Both the position numbers and the translations under genes were made by a program. Under the pieces are notes generated by a model. That model had not been told where the DNA came from. It did no database searches and saw only the letters and a program-made list of their open reading frames with translations. Source: Cololabis saira (Eukaryota > Chordata > Actinopteri > Beloniformes > Belonidae). From it: a DNA stretch of 64,000 nucleotides. Of this stretch, positions 46,178 to 57,415 are shown piece by piece (position 1 is the first letter of the stretch; each line of letters starts with the position of its first letter). The stretch lies in the NCBI RefSeq assembly GCF_033807715.1, contig NC_084599.1, positions 26,716,125 through 26,780,124 on the forward strand, read 5' to 3'.

Positions 46178-47425
46178 ATGAACATCAGAGATCGCTCGAG
46201 AGTGTGTAAGAGGTTGTGTGTGATGTTTTTCCTGGCTGCGGTGGCGCTGACTGTTGTCCAGAGGGGTAACATCACCATGGGAGTTTCCTCTGCGCTTGAG
46301 AGGCAGGCTCGCATGCACGACTCTCACCAAGAAGACCCCGGAGCGGCCCAGGAAAAGAAAACGGGCTCGCATTTCCAGATGGACTTCTGGAAGGTTAGCA
46401 GGCAGAAGCCGCAGCGTAAAGCTCGATCCGCCACGGAGGAGCCCAGGATCACTGAGCCGAGCAGCCCGGCCACCTGGGACGTAACCAGCTCCAACTGCAG
46501 CGCCAACTTCAACCTGACAAACCAGGAGTCGTTCAGCGGCCTTGAGGACAGATTCAAGCAGTTTTTGCTCTATCGACATTGCCGCTGGTTCCCCATGGTC
46601 CTGAACCACCCAGAGAAGTGCACGGGAGAGATACATTTGCTCATGGTAATTAAGTCCGTGGCCACCCAGTATGACCGCAGGGAGGTCATCCGGAAAACCT
46701 GGGGCAAAGAGCAAGCGGTGAACGGCAAGAGAATAAAAACCGTCTTCCTCCTCGCCAAGTCTTCCAATGAAGCAGAAAAACATAACCATCAAAAACTTGT
46801 GGAGTACGAAGACCAGATCTACGGGGATATTCTCCAATGGGACTTCTTAGATAGTTTCTTCAATCTGACACTGAAAGAGACCCACTTCCTCAAGTGGTTC
46901 CACACTTACTGCCCCCATGTACGTTTTGTCTTCAAGGGCGACGACGATGTCTTTGTCAGTGTAGAAAATATTTTGGAGTACTTGGAAGACAGTAATGACA
47001 AAAACCTGTTTGTTGGGGATGTCATTTTCAAGGCTGTGCCTATTCGTAGAAAGGAAAGCAAATATTACATCCCCACGGCTTTGTATGATAAAACGAACTA
47101 CCCTCCATATGCCGGTGGAGGGGGGTTCCTGATGGATGGGAGGTTGGCTAGGAGACTTCACTATGCTGCAGACACCGTGGAGCTCTACCCCATCGACGAC
47201 GTTTTCTTGGGCATGTGTTTAGAAGTGCTGCAGGTTACTCCCATACACCACAATGCCTTTAAGACGTTCGGCTTGGTGAAAAATAAGAACAGCAAGATGA
47301 ACCAAGAACCTTGTTTCTTTAAAAATATGATCGTGGTGCACAAGCTGCTCCCACCGGACCTCTGGCGCATGTGGAACCTGGTCAACGGGGACCTGGTCTG
47401 CTCACAGAAACTGGAACTCCTATAG
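46178..47425 (+). CDS. b3gnt7: B3GNT7, beta-1,3-N-acetylglucosaminyltransferase 7
   Basis: A 415-residue type II Golgi membrane glycosyltransferase that adds beta-1,3-GlcNAc from UDP-GlcNAc, important for keratan sulfate and polylactosamine chains. The whole coding region is one exon, as in mammals. The start is ATG 46178, just after the acceptor CTGTAG at 46176. A short basic cytosolic tail is followed by the membrane segment [16 protein letters not shown] (about residues 12-27) and a variable stem. The GT31 domain follows with [52 protein letters not shown], the DxD-type metal site in [23 protein letters not shown] and [20 protein letters not shown] and NLT are N-glycosylation sequons. The protein matches human B3GNT7 as recalled, ending SQKLELL against SRKLQVL. 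Confidence 0.96.
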   Translation: MNIRDRSRVCKRLCVMFFLAAVALTVVQRGNITMGVSSALERQARMHDSHQEDPGAAQEKKTGSHFQMDFWKVSRQKPQRKARSATEEPRITEPSSPATWDVTSSNCSANFNLTNQESFSGLEDRFKQFLLYRHCRWFPMVLNHPEKCTGEIHLLMVIKSVATQYDRREVIRKTWGKEQAVNGKRIKTVFLLAKSSNEAEKHNHQKLVEYEDQIYGDILQWDFLDSFFNLTLKETHFLKWFHTYCPHVRFVFKGDDDVFVSVENILEYLEDSNDKNLFVGDVIFKAVPIRRKESKYYIPTALYDKTNYPPYAGGGGFLMDGRLARRLHYAADTVELYPIDDVFLGMCLEVLQVTPIHHNAFKTFGLVKNKNSKMNQEPCFFKNMIVVHKLLPPDLWRMWNLVNGDLVCSQKLELL

Positions 47426-48360
47426 CTTGGCGGGAGCACCAGATGAGGACAACAGAACGGAGCTGAGCTTCACCTCTACAAAGGCCAAAAGAACGTGCAA
47501 GATGACACTTTCCAGTGAACTCTCCTTTCTGTGGAGAGAAACCAGTGCAACACTGGAATCTTGTGTCTTTGCAGCAATGCAAGTTTTACAGGAATCTGTA
47601 AAAAAAAAAAAAAAAAGTAAATTATAAGGATTTATTTTTTAAAAGAAGGTTTATTTAGAATTGTGTATTTATGTTGATGTTTGAAGAATTCACACTGTCA
47701 GCATTGAAATCTACACAGCGACTACATGGAGCTGCTGCAGAGATGCTTTCAGTCTGGAAACGTTCTTCCTTTCGACCTTGTATGCATAGCATGTCGTTAT
47801 GTGCGCAAAATGTTTCAAACCAGAGTAAGAAACAACTTTCTCTACCTCACTGGTTCAGGCAAAAAAGAAAAATCTGTCAGTTTTGTCAAATTGTTTGCCA
47901 CAATATAATTTTCCTGAAGTAAGATCCGAACCAGTTTTTGTATTGCAGAGGTCTGTGCACTTACTGTTTTAACTGGCTTGGTCTGGATGCACATATACTA
48001 CTGGGAACGTACAAAAGAATGTTTATATTTGTGATACGTGTGCTGTGTGAGGATGTGAATGTGCCGACATACTTGACGTGAATTTGGGAGAGGGTTTACA
48101 ATGACACTGTGAACTATAACTGTTGCTGGTACGAGTGAATGACGTGTAAATGTAACTGTTCCTCCGTTAAAAAAGGGCAGATACAGGGTTTTTAATTTAT
48201 GCTCACAGTTGAACATATTAACAGGATTAAATAATCTTACAGTTGACTGTTGAGGGTGTGGTGGATGATGATTGTGTCTAAATGATGTAATTATATTTAA
48301 AAATCAACAAGTACATACGATGTCATTTATAAATAAAGATATTGAAAACACAGTGTTCTC
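47426..48360 (+). other. b3gnt7: B3GNT7 3'-UTR
   Basis: Runs from the TAG stop to the poly(A) signal AATAAA at 48332-48337. It includes a poly-A tract near 47600-47616. No further gene is seen. Confidence 0.7.
48332..48337 (+). terminator. B3GNT7 poly(A) signal
   Basis: Canonical AATAAA with TTTATAAATAAAGATATTG context, about 0.9 kb after the stop. A T/GT-rich element (GTGTTCTCTG) follows within 30 bp. Confidence 0.7.
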
Positions 48361-48706
48361 TGAAAATCTGTCTTACATTGGCTGTTTCTGGGTTGTGGCT
48401 TAACGATACCTAACATCTTTGTAAAAATCTTAATCAGGTAACCAAACTAAAGTGTCAACGGTTGCAATCAGTATCAGTTATGCAATGAGCAAGTGGGAGA
48501 ACGTACAGCATATGTTTAAACACACTCTAAAGACATACTAGCATACCCCAAGCTGTACATTACTTACTTATTTTATTTGCATGTTTCCTCTACAATAGTG
48601 TCCGCCTGTTGAGGTATTGAAGAGCATTCAGTGGACTTAAAAAGCGTTTGGCATGTTTTGTAAAATGCAACAGAAACTTAAAAAGGAGAAGTGGAGCACA
48701 GCATAC

Positions 48707-49010
48707 ATTCAATTCAATTCAATGTTATTTACTGTATATAGCGTCTGTTACAACAGAAGTTGTCTCTAGGCGCTTTCCAGATACCAGAACATGACCCCTG
48801 AGCAGTTATTACATAAACTTAACATAAACAATGGCAGGTAAAAACTCTCAGAGTGGGAGAAAAACCTTAAGCCAAACAGTCAAAAAACTCCCCTTTAGGA
48901 GGGAAGAAACCTTGAGCAGGACCTGGATCATAAGGGGGGGCCCTCCTGCTGGGGGCCAGCTGGAAAAGAGAAAACAGACAGAGAGAATGAATAAGAGAGA
49001 AAGGAGAGAC
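48707..49010 (+). repeat. SINE-like repeat, uninterrupted copy
   Basis: Begins ATTCAATTCAATTCAATG, then TATATAGCGTCTGTTACAAC, GGCGCTTTCCAGATACCAGA, AACAATGGCAGGTAAAAACT and CCTTAAGCCAAACAG, followed by GGAGGGAAGAAACCTTGAGC. The order matches the split copy at 39360-40698. It appears to be a composite fish retroposon. Confidence 0.7.
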
Positions 49011-49747
49011 ACAGACACAATGGTTAACTGGTGCACTACAAGGAAGACTGCATAAAGAGACGTACCGCAGACACAGAGGTGGTCAGAGGGGGCGGGGGCA
49101 GGCCAGGATGTCAGCAAGCATACAGCACACATCTACAAAGACAGGTGGAAGCAGCAGTGGGACGATCAGAGGGGGGACTGCAGGTCAGCACGCAGCTCCC
49201 GAGGTTCTGTATGGTGGCATTTAGAAATGACACAATACAGAACTGTTGCCAGTTATCAGGGCAAGACCGACGATGAACACCCCCCCACATATCCACCCCC
49301 ACATATGTTTTTTTTTCCATTTGTTGCTTCAACCTGTTCAACATGCTTTTATCTTCAGAAACCACATCCGCACACAGGCTAGATTTGGTGACACATTTCA
49401 CTGTATTTGTCCCTGTCAAATGATGTGTTTCCACCCTTTACATTTAAACCACTGACACTGATACAGCGAGCAGAACAATGAATGAATATATTGCATGTTG
49501 CACCGAGCTTTAAATTGGCCTTAAATGACAAAGAATACGTTGCGAAAACAAACACAAAAAAAAACCTTTCTCTTGTTCTTCACAATCTTCGTGAGGAAAA
49601 AAGAAACCAGATCTGTACAGAAACTGGTTCATTAGGTTTCAGTCGGGTCCCGCTTGCCAACACAGAGGGAGAGTTTAAGTTAGTTTCCTTCGTTTCTTGT
49701 TACATACAGTCATAGAGTGTTAAATTGATCAACTCTCGGAGCATATA

Positions 49748-49825
49748 CAGTACAGACCAAAAGTTTGGACACACTTCCCCATTCGTTTGAATGAGAAGGT
49801 GTGTCCAAACTTTCGGTCTGTACTG
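49748..49825. mobile_element. 78-bp Tc1-type palindromic MITE
   Basis: CAGTACAGACCAAAAGTTTG at the left mirrors CAAACTTTCGGTCTGTACTG at the right, around a short centre. TA flanks both ends (49746-49747 and 49826-49827), the Tc1/mariner target. The terminal sequence is that of a very common fish Tc1 family. Only the two inverted repeats remain. Confidence 0.85.
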
Positions 49826-50384
49826 TACATATGAACAATGTGAAGAACAAGAGAAAGAGGAACTGAAGAAGTGATTATGAAGAACAAGAGAAAGGTATTT
49901 CTTTCATTATACCATTTTAATTCAACTTTCCCAGGTTTCTGATAAAGCATCAAAGCAAGAAAAGCAAGAAAAACAAGAAGGATAAAAATACGTGCCGTCA
50001 AAAGAACCATCAGGTTGAATTTGTTCACGTATATAATATTGTACAACACAAAGGCTTGTTAATGCGAGCGAAGTGAACCAATAGCAGTGAAGGTAGTTAG
50101 AGGTTTCAACCAACCACTGATCTGGCCTCAGTGGTACTGACTTCCTCTCCTTTAGGGGAAATGTCTCAGAATGACTGTCTAGCAGCAAAGAAAGGTTTCA
50201 ACCATATTTCGGCGGACCTTTGCAGGCGTAGTTCTTAAAACTATGGCTTCACATTCTTTGTAGTCACGCCGGGCAAATGGTTCTATGATTCTCACCGGGA
50301 CATGTCATTATCATCCACATGTCCTCCGAGTGGGGGTTCTTTAGATTCAGTTTGAATTTACTGCAAACATAGCTTTTTGCTCAT

Positions 50385-50510
50385 CCTTCCATCAATTATC
50401 TATAGCCACTTTTTTTCAGGGTCCCAGGGGTCAGCTGAAGCCTTGCCCTGCTTTCTACTGGCAAAAGGAAGGCATACACCCTGGACGGGTCACCAGTGGA
50501 GCGGAGGGGT
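50385..50510 (+). repeat. LINE-derived fragment
   Basis: The words ATCTATAGCCACTTTTTTTC, GGGTCCCAGGGG and TACACCCTGGACGGGTCACC are the order found in the 3' region of a widespread fish LINE/SINE. The copy is short and diverged. Confidence 0.5.
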
Positions 50511-51618
50511 ATTTTTGTAACCAAACACCAGAAAAACTTAGCAGTACTGTTGTTGGAGTTCAGTGCTTATTAAGTATTTGGTGTATTTTAAATACAAATG
50601 GACAAAACTAAGTAGATAAATCTGACGCAACTTTTACAAAAATACTTTAATTTGAAATTAACAATGCAATACCATGACTTGCCGACAGGAGTATCCGTGA
50701 CGAGAGAAGGCCAGGTGCTGGACTCCACTGGGCTCCAGAAAACCTACAGCCTGGGTTTGTTAGACGTCTGCATTCCTCGCAAGTGGCACTGGTGGAAACG
50801 AATCAGGCGTCCCCCTGGGAGGTCGGGAGGGCGTCCACAACAGAAGCCGTGTGGAGCCTGTGGGCCTTCGGCGGTTGCTCAGATTGTAAAATGTACAGAA
50901 TGAGGCTTAGCAAGCAGGGTCCTGGTTGACGACCCGCCTGTATACCTGCATCATAGCCTGTGTTCATTGCCCAACATAAATGGAGAATTTTTCTGATGTC
51001 CCAGACGCATAGGTTGTGCTTTACATGGAAAAGTCTCATGCTACGTTTGAGATTGCTCATTTACAACGGCTTTAATAAGCACCGTCTCCATTGATTTTAT
51101 GTGTTTTTAATGAAATGTTGTTGTAAATGGTCTGAAAACCATATATATGAAATAAGGATTTTCAATCATTTAATTTGTAATGAGAGATTATATAAGTAAC
51201 AAGATAGAAATGCTTTTACGTTTCGAGTAAATCCCCAAATTCTTTGCAATTTTACATAGAAAAATGTGATTCTTAAACTGAACTAGTGTTTCATACAAAA
51301 AGGTGAACCATTCGCTAAAAAAAGATCAGATTTTTCTTTGACTGATCAGTCATGACAAAGTTGATAAAAAGGAAATCAATTTGACACACAAATTAATGTT
51401 TGAGAAGTGGTTTTGAAATGACTAATCAATATCATTTGTTTCTGTAATGCATTACCAGGGCAACAGAAATCTGCACAGCAGGGTCCTGAAATGATGTGGG
51501 GGGAAAGTTGTTCAACTGGAAGTCTCAGTTGCTGCACAAGGAAGAAGCTGATGAGCTGGAGGAAGCTCAGCTTGTGTCAGTCAGCCCTGGCCAGAAACCT
51601 TCAAAGTGAAGCAAAGAT

Positions 51619-52603
51619 ACAGTTGTGTGAAAAAGTGTTGGCCCCCTTCCTGATTTCTTATTTTTTTGCATGTTTGTTGGACTTAAATGTTTCAGATCAA
51701 ACAAATTTAAATATTATACAAAGATATCAAACCTACATAGCCCTGTGGGAAAATGTGTTTGCCCCCTAAACCTAATAACCGGTTGGGCCATCCTCAGCAG
51801 CAGCAACTGCAATCAAGCTTTTGCGCTGTGGAGGAATTTTCTTTACAGAATTGTTGTAATTCAGCCACATTCGAGGGTTTTCGAGCATGAACAGCCTTTT
51901 TAAGTTCATGCCACGGCATCTCAATTGGATTCAGGTCGGGACTTTTACTAGGCCACTCCAAAGTCTTCATTTTGTTTTTCTTAAGCCATTCAGAGGTGGA
52001 CGAGGCCTGCAGTTCTTTGGTCTTGTGTGACCTCTTGGATGAGTCGTCGCTGTGCTCTTGGGGTAATTTTGGTCGGCCGGCCTCCTGGGAAGGTTCAGCA
52101 CTGATAATGGCTCTAACTGTGGTTCGCTGGAGTCCCAAAGCTTCAGAAATGTTTTTGTAACCTTTTCCAGACTGATAGATCTCGATACTTTGTTTTCTCA
52201 TTTGTTCCTTATTTTCTTATCGCATCGCAGCATGATGTTTAACTTTTGATGATATTTTGGTCGACTTCACTTTGTCAGGCAGGTCCTATTTAAGTGATTT
52301 CGCGATTGAGAACAGGTGTGGCAGTAACCAGGCCTGGGTGTGGCTAGAGAAATTGAACTCGGCTTTCCAAAGATGTGATAAACCACAGATAATTTATGTT
52401 TTAACAGGGGGGGTGTCACTTTTTCCACACAGGGCCATGTAGGTTTGGATTTCTTTTTCCTTTAATAATAAAATCCTTCTTTTAAAAACTGCATTTTGTT
52501 TTTACTTGTGTTATCTTTGTCTAATATTTCAATTTGTTTGATGATTTGAAACACTTAAGTGCGACAAACATGCAAAAAAATAAGAAATCAGGAAGGGGGC
52601 ACC
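51619..52603 (-). mobile_element. Internally deleted Tc1-like element
   Basis: The left end CAGTTGTGTGAAAAAGTGTT carries the GGCCCCCTTCCTGATTTCTT block, which is mirrored by AAGAAATCAGGAAGGGGGC at about 52583-52602. The right outermost repeat is missing. The minus-strand ORF (51794-52201) starts MRKQSIEIYQSGKGYKNISE (helix-turn-helix start), then jumps to EWLKKNKMKTLEWPSKSPDL followed by NPIEMPWHELKK. The catalytic middle is deleted, so this is a non-autonomous copy. Confidence 0.85.
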
Positions 52604-55600
52604 CTCCAGACACCAAAAATGATGACAGCAAATTAGCTATAACATATGTAATTCCAAAAGAACACACCCCTAATTATGTAGAAATGTGTGGCTTTATATT
52701 ATTTCACCTTTTGTACTACATACAAATTTCCTCTTGTAGAGTTGTCATGGATGTGAAATCTCACTACAGAGACCAAAACATTTTTTTCTTTTTAAACCAG
52801 GCTCTAAATATATTTATTTCGGCTTATAAACTTGGATACTTTAACACCCTCGTCAAGAGATGAATGTGCTTTCTGAGCCAAGGTCACGGGAAAGGAAAAT
52901 GCTGACTTTGTACCTTGACTTGCCAACTACTAACCAAAATGAACTGTTATCTAGTGTAAACGTGCCACTGTGGTGATGAGAAGTGAGCACACAGCCAGCT
53001 CTCTCTTCTGTGTGCAGACCAGGAGCTTCATATTTGCTGACACTAATTGGAAAAAGTTTTTGATGTGAGCCTGGTCAATGAGTCGGGCGGATGGGGATGC
53101 AAGCGTTCGCACTAAAGCTCTACTTTCTTTAAAGGACTCTTATGGCACGCCATCACTGGTAAGGCTTTTATCAGGAATGTGAGCCAGCTAAACCTGCTGT
53201 CTGCTCACAAGCTTCTTTATTCTTTCATTCTCTTTTTAATATTTATTGCATCATTGTGTTCAAGCCGTTCGGTCCAACTCTACTTAGATAACGCCAAATT
53301 GTGACAAATGTCATTTTAAGGCACTTTTTGAGTGCAGTTCAACTAATTCCAAGTTAGTCCAATTACTACACAGTCTATACAAAAAATAATAACAAAAATT
53401 ATTCCTGTGCTAAAGGAAACCAACAGATTGCATTAAGTTTTTTCTGCCGCCCCATTAAATCCCAGAAGAACCAGAATCAGGAAGGAGGGCATCTTCCTTG
53501 ACCGGTTTGGGGTTAAAAGGACAGGAAAGAGGAGAGAATAGCTACAACAATAACACACCAGGGACAGGGGCTGGGAAGAAGGAACACGGGTTAATGACAA
53601 CAAGAACAATATCATGAATAAAGCTGGTTCCACAGGTGAGGGGCCTAATAACTGGAGGCTCTGACTACTTTTAGAAACTCCAGGAAACACAAGTAAACCT
53701 GCAGTCTTGGAGCAAACGGTTCTGCTTGAAAAATAAGGAGCTATGGGACACTTCAATTATTTTCTGGATTTTACAGCTGGCCTGTGAATAGAAGCTAAAA
53801 CTGGAGAAATATGATCTTTTCTGCTAGTTCTCATCAGAATCCCGGCTGAAACATTTTGGATAAGCTGAGAGGTTTTTTGGGACAAGCCAATAATAAGGAA
53901 TCACTGAATTTCCATCTTGAAACAAATGCACGGGTCAGCTTATCTGCATCACTGTGAGACAGGATGCTCTTGTGTTTAGCAATATTACAGTAAAGGTGGA
54001 TGAAGGGATACACTTTATCATTGAAAAAGTACAATAGGAAGGTCTTTTGAAACATTTTTCCTCTGGACAAGATTCATTTGTATATTAGTGAGCAGAGAAG
54101 GTGAAAAATCCTTCAGTTAGACAGATTTGGAGTATGCAGACACTTCAACCCACAACAGAAAATTGCTGTTTAAGGTTTTGCCTGAAGAGACACAATGCAA
54201 CAAAATATTACAAACTATGGCTCAGTTTTTAAGTAACCCACATATGTATATCTGATAAAACCTTCTGAAACATGGAACTTTCCAGTCAGAAGAGGAAGCT
54301 AATATTTATAGTCAACCACACTGACAGTGAATGATATTTTTTAAGATCAAGAAAAAAAAATTGACTATTTTATCTCACGCAAATACGTATGAGTGTAAGA
54401 ACATAAATATCCCTTTGATGTGTCTGAGATCAAGATTGTACATTGTTGGGAGTCTAGAGTTTCGGTTTGTACATGGGTGTAAGAGCAGCAATAAAAACTG
54501 ATGCTGCTACATTGTGAAGGCCGCGACATTCAACATGCAACTTCTGCGATGATACATTTGTACTCGTATGCCCACTCAGAAGACAGATAGTCTCGTCACG
54601 CACTCCCCGTATCACACTGGAAAAGGTGAGGCATTGTGATTTAACAGCAGGTCACCTTGCATGCAGTGACACCACGACAGAGACAAAGATCCTCTGTGAT
54701 CGGGACACTAACCATACTCTCATTTAAAGACGGCCATGTTTAAATCAGCTGGATCAACTGTTAATCTCTGTCCCCTCCCCTCTTCATCAGCCTGTCTTGA
54801 AGCTTTCATTAAACACTTCTGTACTTTAGCGGTCAATATTCAAGAATTTGAAAGCTCCCAAACACATAAGAAGCAGGAGATTAATGAAATCTGGGAGGAT
54901 CACCATCAGGTGACGAACCACAGACTAAAGGACATGGGTCATTCTAGATGGCTGACATAGCGCCACAGAGAAAGGCTAGCACGATCTCCATCAGCGTTCA
55001 GGGTGGGACGTAACCAATCTCTAAATGGAGAGATTCAGCGATGCCATCATCAGAACCTCCATGCACGCATCTGTAGAAACAAAGATCCCCGTTCAGCTGC
55101 CAGACAGTGGATAACAGCACTCGGCTGTCCCTCGTCTGGTCTGGTGTCACTGACAGAGCTCAGGGTCACCGTTACCAAACAATTAGTCCTCTATCCATCT
55201 TCCAATAAAATGGTGCAGATTTCATTCTGTAGCACATTTTATTTGAAATGATTGGGACCATTCTGAAAGAATGCTTTAGAAATGAGCAACTGGTGGAAAT
55301 GCAGTCTGGCCTGGTAGACAATGAGAAGCTGCAGGAGCGGAGCGAAGCCGCTTCAAGAGGAAAAACTAATTTAATTGAAACGCTGCGGGGCACACTTCAC
55401 AAATTTAGTTATTTTTGTTTTATTTTGAATTTACCAATTTAGAAAAAGGATGATTAGCTTGAGATTAACTTTTAATGTAATTATGGATCAAGGATTTATT
55501 CATAAAGCCTCGGCAGAGGTTTTGGACCGCTGTTACACAAATTTGTATGTAAAAACTTTCCTTTTTCCTTCCTAAATGTGAGTATGGACTTGGATGCACT

Positions 55601-56780
55601 GAAGAGATAAATAACTGATACTAGAGCTATAATTTGCGTTTCATTCCATACTGCAGTAGCAGCAGTCCGTTTACTTTTCCTCTAGCACCACTATGAGGCT
55701 GACTTTTTCATTGCACTGGTCTCTGTAGAACTCTAAATTAGTCTGGTCGAGTCTCACAGGCCTCACTGACTAACACCTAAGGTTGGTAGTTTAAGAGAAA
55801 AATAAAAGGCACTAAAATGAAATGTATCAGTAATTTTTATAGCTTTTTACTACCATGGGGAATTTGGGGACAGTGATCTCATTTCTCTCATAAAGTCGTA
55901 TTTTCCTGTATAAAAGAAAACTTTTTAAATCACAGAAGTGACAGCTCGTTATGACTAGTGCTTTTAGTTCTTGACTAAGTCACTTTTTATGCAAAATTCT
56001 CCATATTCTCAACCTGTTCACGTTTGAAGATTTTTTTTTTTTTTTTAAATAACTACACTCCATTAAATGGCAACTCAGCAACAACCTAACTAAATACGAC
56101 TGCTGCATTGCCGATAGCACCACCGTTATGCAGGCGAGCAGGCAGGCCGGCTCAGTTTTTTTCAATTTCAAAATCGAAGCTGAATGCACATCTGAAGTGA
56201 CTGGAATACTGCCCCCTACTGGAACGTGGATATCCCTACCATTAAGCACATTTATGGACGAAATACATGGCTACATGTCTGTGGAATCACATCTGCAGCC
56301 ATGTGTTGGGGGGGGGGGGCAAAAGAGCCCATGACATAGAAAACTAAACTGATATGGCTGGCTCTGATTATGAAGGATCCTCCTTTGCAGAAACTAAAGA
56401 GCAGACAACCCCGAGCATCACTTCAGATACAGATCGATGCGGGAGAACCTTCCTGCTCACAGCAACAGACCTCTACAATGAATTTCTAATGCAATTTATA
56501 TCATTAATACTGCAATTTTATTTCCCTTTGGGGTTTAATAGGATAACAGTATTTTTTTAATTGAACTGATGAATGTTTACACTCATCTTTCAGATGACCT
56601 TGATGGCAGATGCAGGTGCAATGCACAACCCTCACAAACAGTGCTACTCCTCACCCATAAAAGCTGTTTACTTGATATAATTCATATCAGCGTTCGAGCT
56701 CTCCGGTGAATAGTTGAAGCCTGAGACCCTGCTTGTATTCAACTTGATGCTTTAGAGTATTACAGATATTTTTAAAAATC
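52604..56780. other. Spacer between B3GNT7 and NCL, no gene seen
   Basis: No supported gene or named transposon. Frames at 54736-54960 and 55003-55251 show weak protein-like text (for example HHQVTNHRLKDMGHSRWL) that may be old transposon debris. A poly-T tract lies at about 56030-56046 and a poly-G tract at about 56310-56319. Confidence 0.5.
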
Positions 56781-56794
56781 ACCATCTAAGAGGT

Positions 56795-56800
56795 TTTATT
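56795..56800 (-). terminator. NCL poly(A) signal
   Basis: TTTATT on the plus strand is AATAAA on the minus strand, about 620 bp beyond the NCL stop. It is the most likely 3' end for the NCL transcript, although other A/T-rich hexamers exist in the 3'-UTR (56801-57415). Confidence 0.5.
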
Positions 56801-57415
56801 TCATCACATGAAAAAATTACAATGGGGGGAAAAAAAGTCAATGTGCTACAAATATTTTATGTTACATTGATTAAATGTCTCAATCAAGACTCAAGAGACT
56901 CGGCCCCATCAAACAACCATAACATCCAACATAAATGTTTCGCCTGGATTATCAAAATATGAACTGCACAGTAAAACTTAGATTAAAGAAAACTAAACAA
57001 AATAAAAAGCATATGGATACATTTGTAAGATGTTTTGTTTTTTTTACAAAAAGGTAAAATGAAACCATACAAACGGTTTAAATTTACACCATATATCTGA
57101 CAAGCCTTTGTTTCCTCCTTTCACAGCAACGTCGCTCATCAGAACCATTTCCATTTTACTCCTTCAGAAAAAGATTCCTAAGGAGGGCAAGAGGTGCGGG
57201 TTTGTGGTCAGGACATTCAGTTCTCACATGTAGCACTTAAGCTGAAAAAGGTCAGAAGTGCCATTCTGGCATTGGGTGGAGTATGTGTGAGGACTCTACA
57301 TAAAGGGCTAAAAAAATGCCCATTTACAGTTAAATATATATCAACGACGCTTTGTGGAATGTCCAAAAGCTCTGAAAAACCGATGACACCAGAGTCCATT
57401 CAGTCCATTAAAGTT

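Noticed and set aside
46142..46837. 231-codon minus-strand frame opposite B3GNT7
   Set aside because: GC-rich coding exon gives a long antisense frame; no family match, while the sense frame is a complete glycosyltransferase.
53433..55442. Several 70-107-codon frames in the NCL upstream spacer
   Set aside because: No splice signals, conserved motifs or known family; protein-like words are too weak to call a gene.
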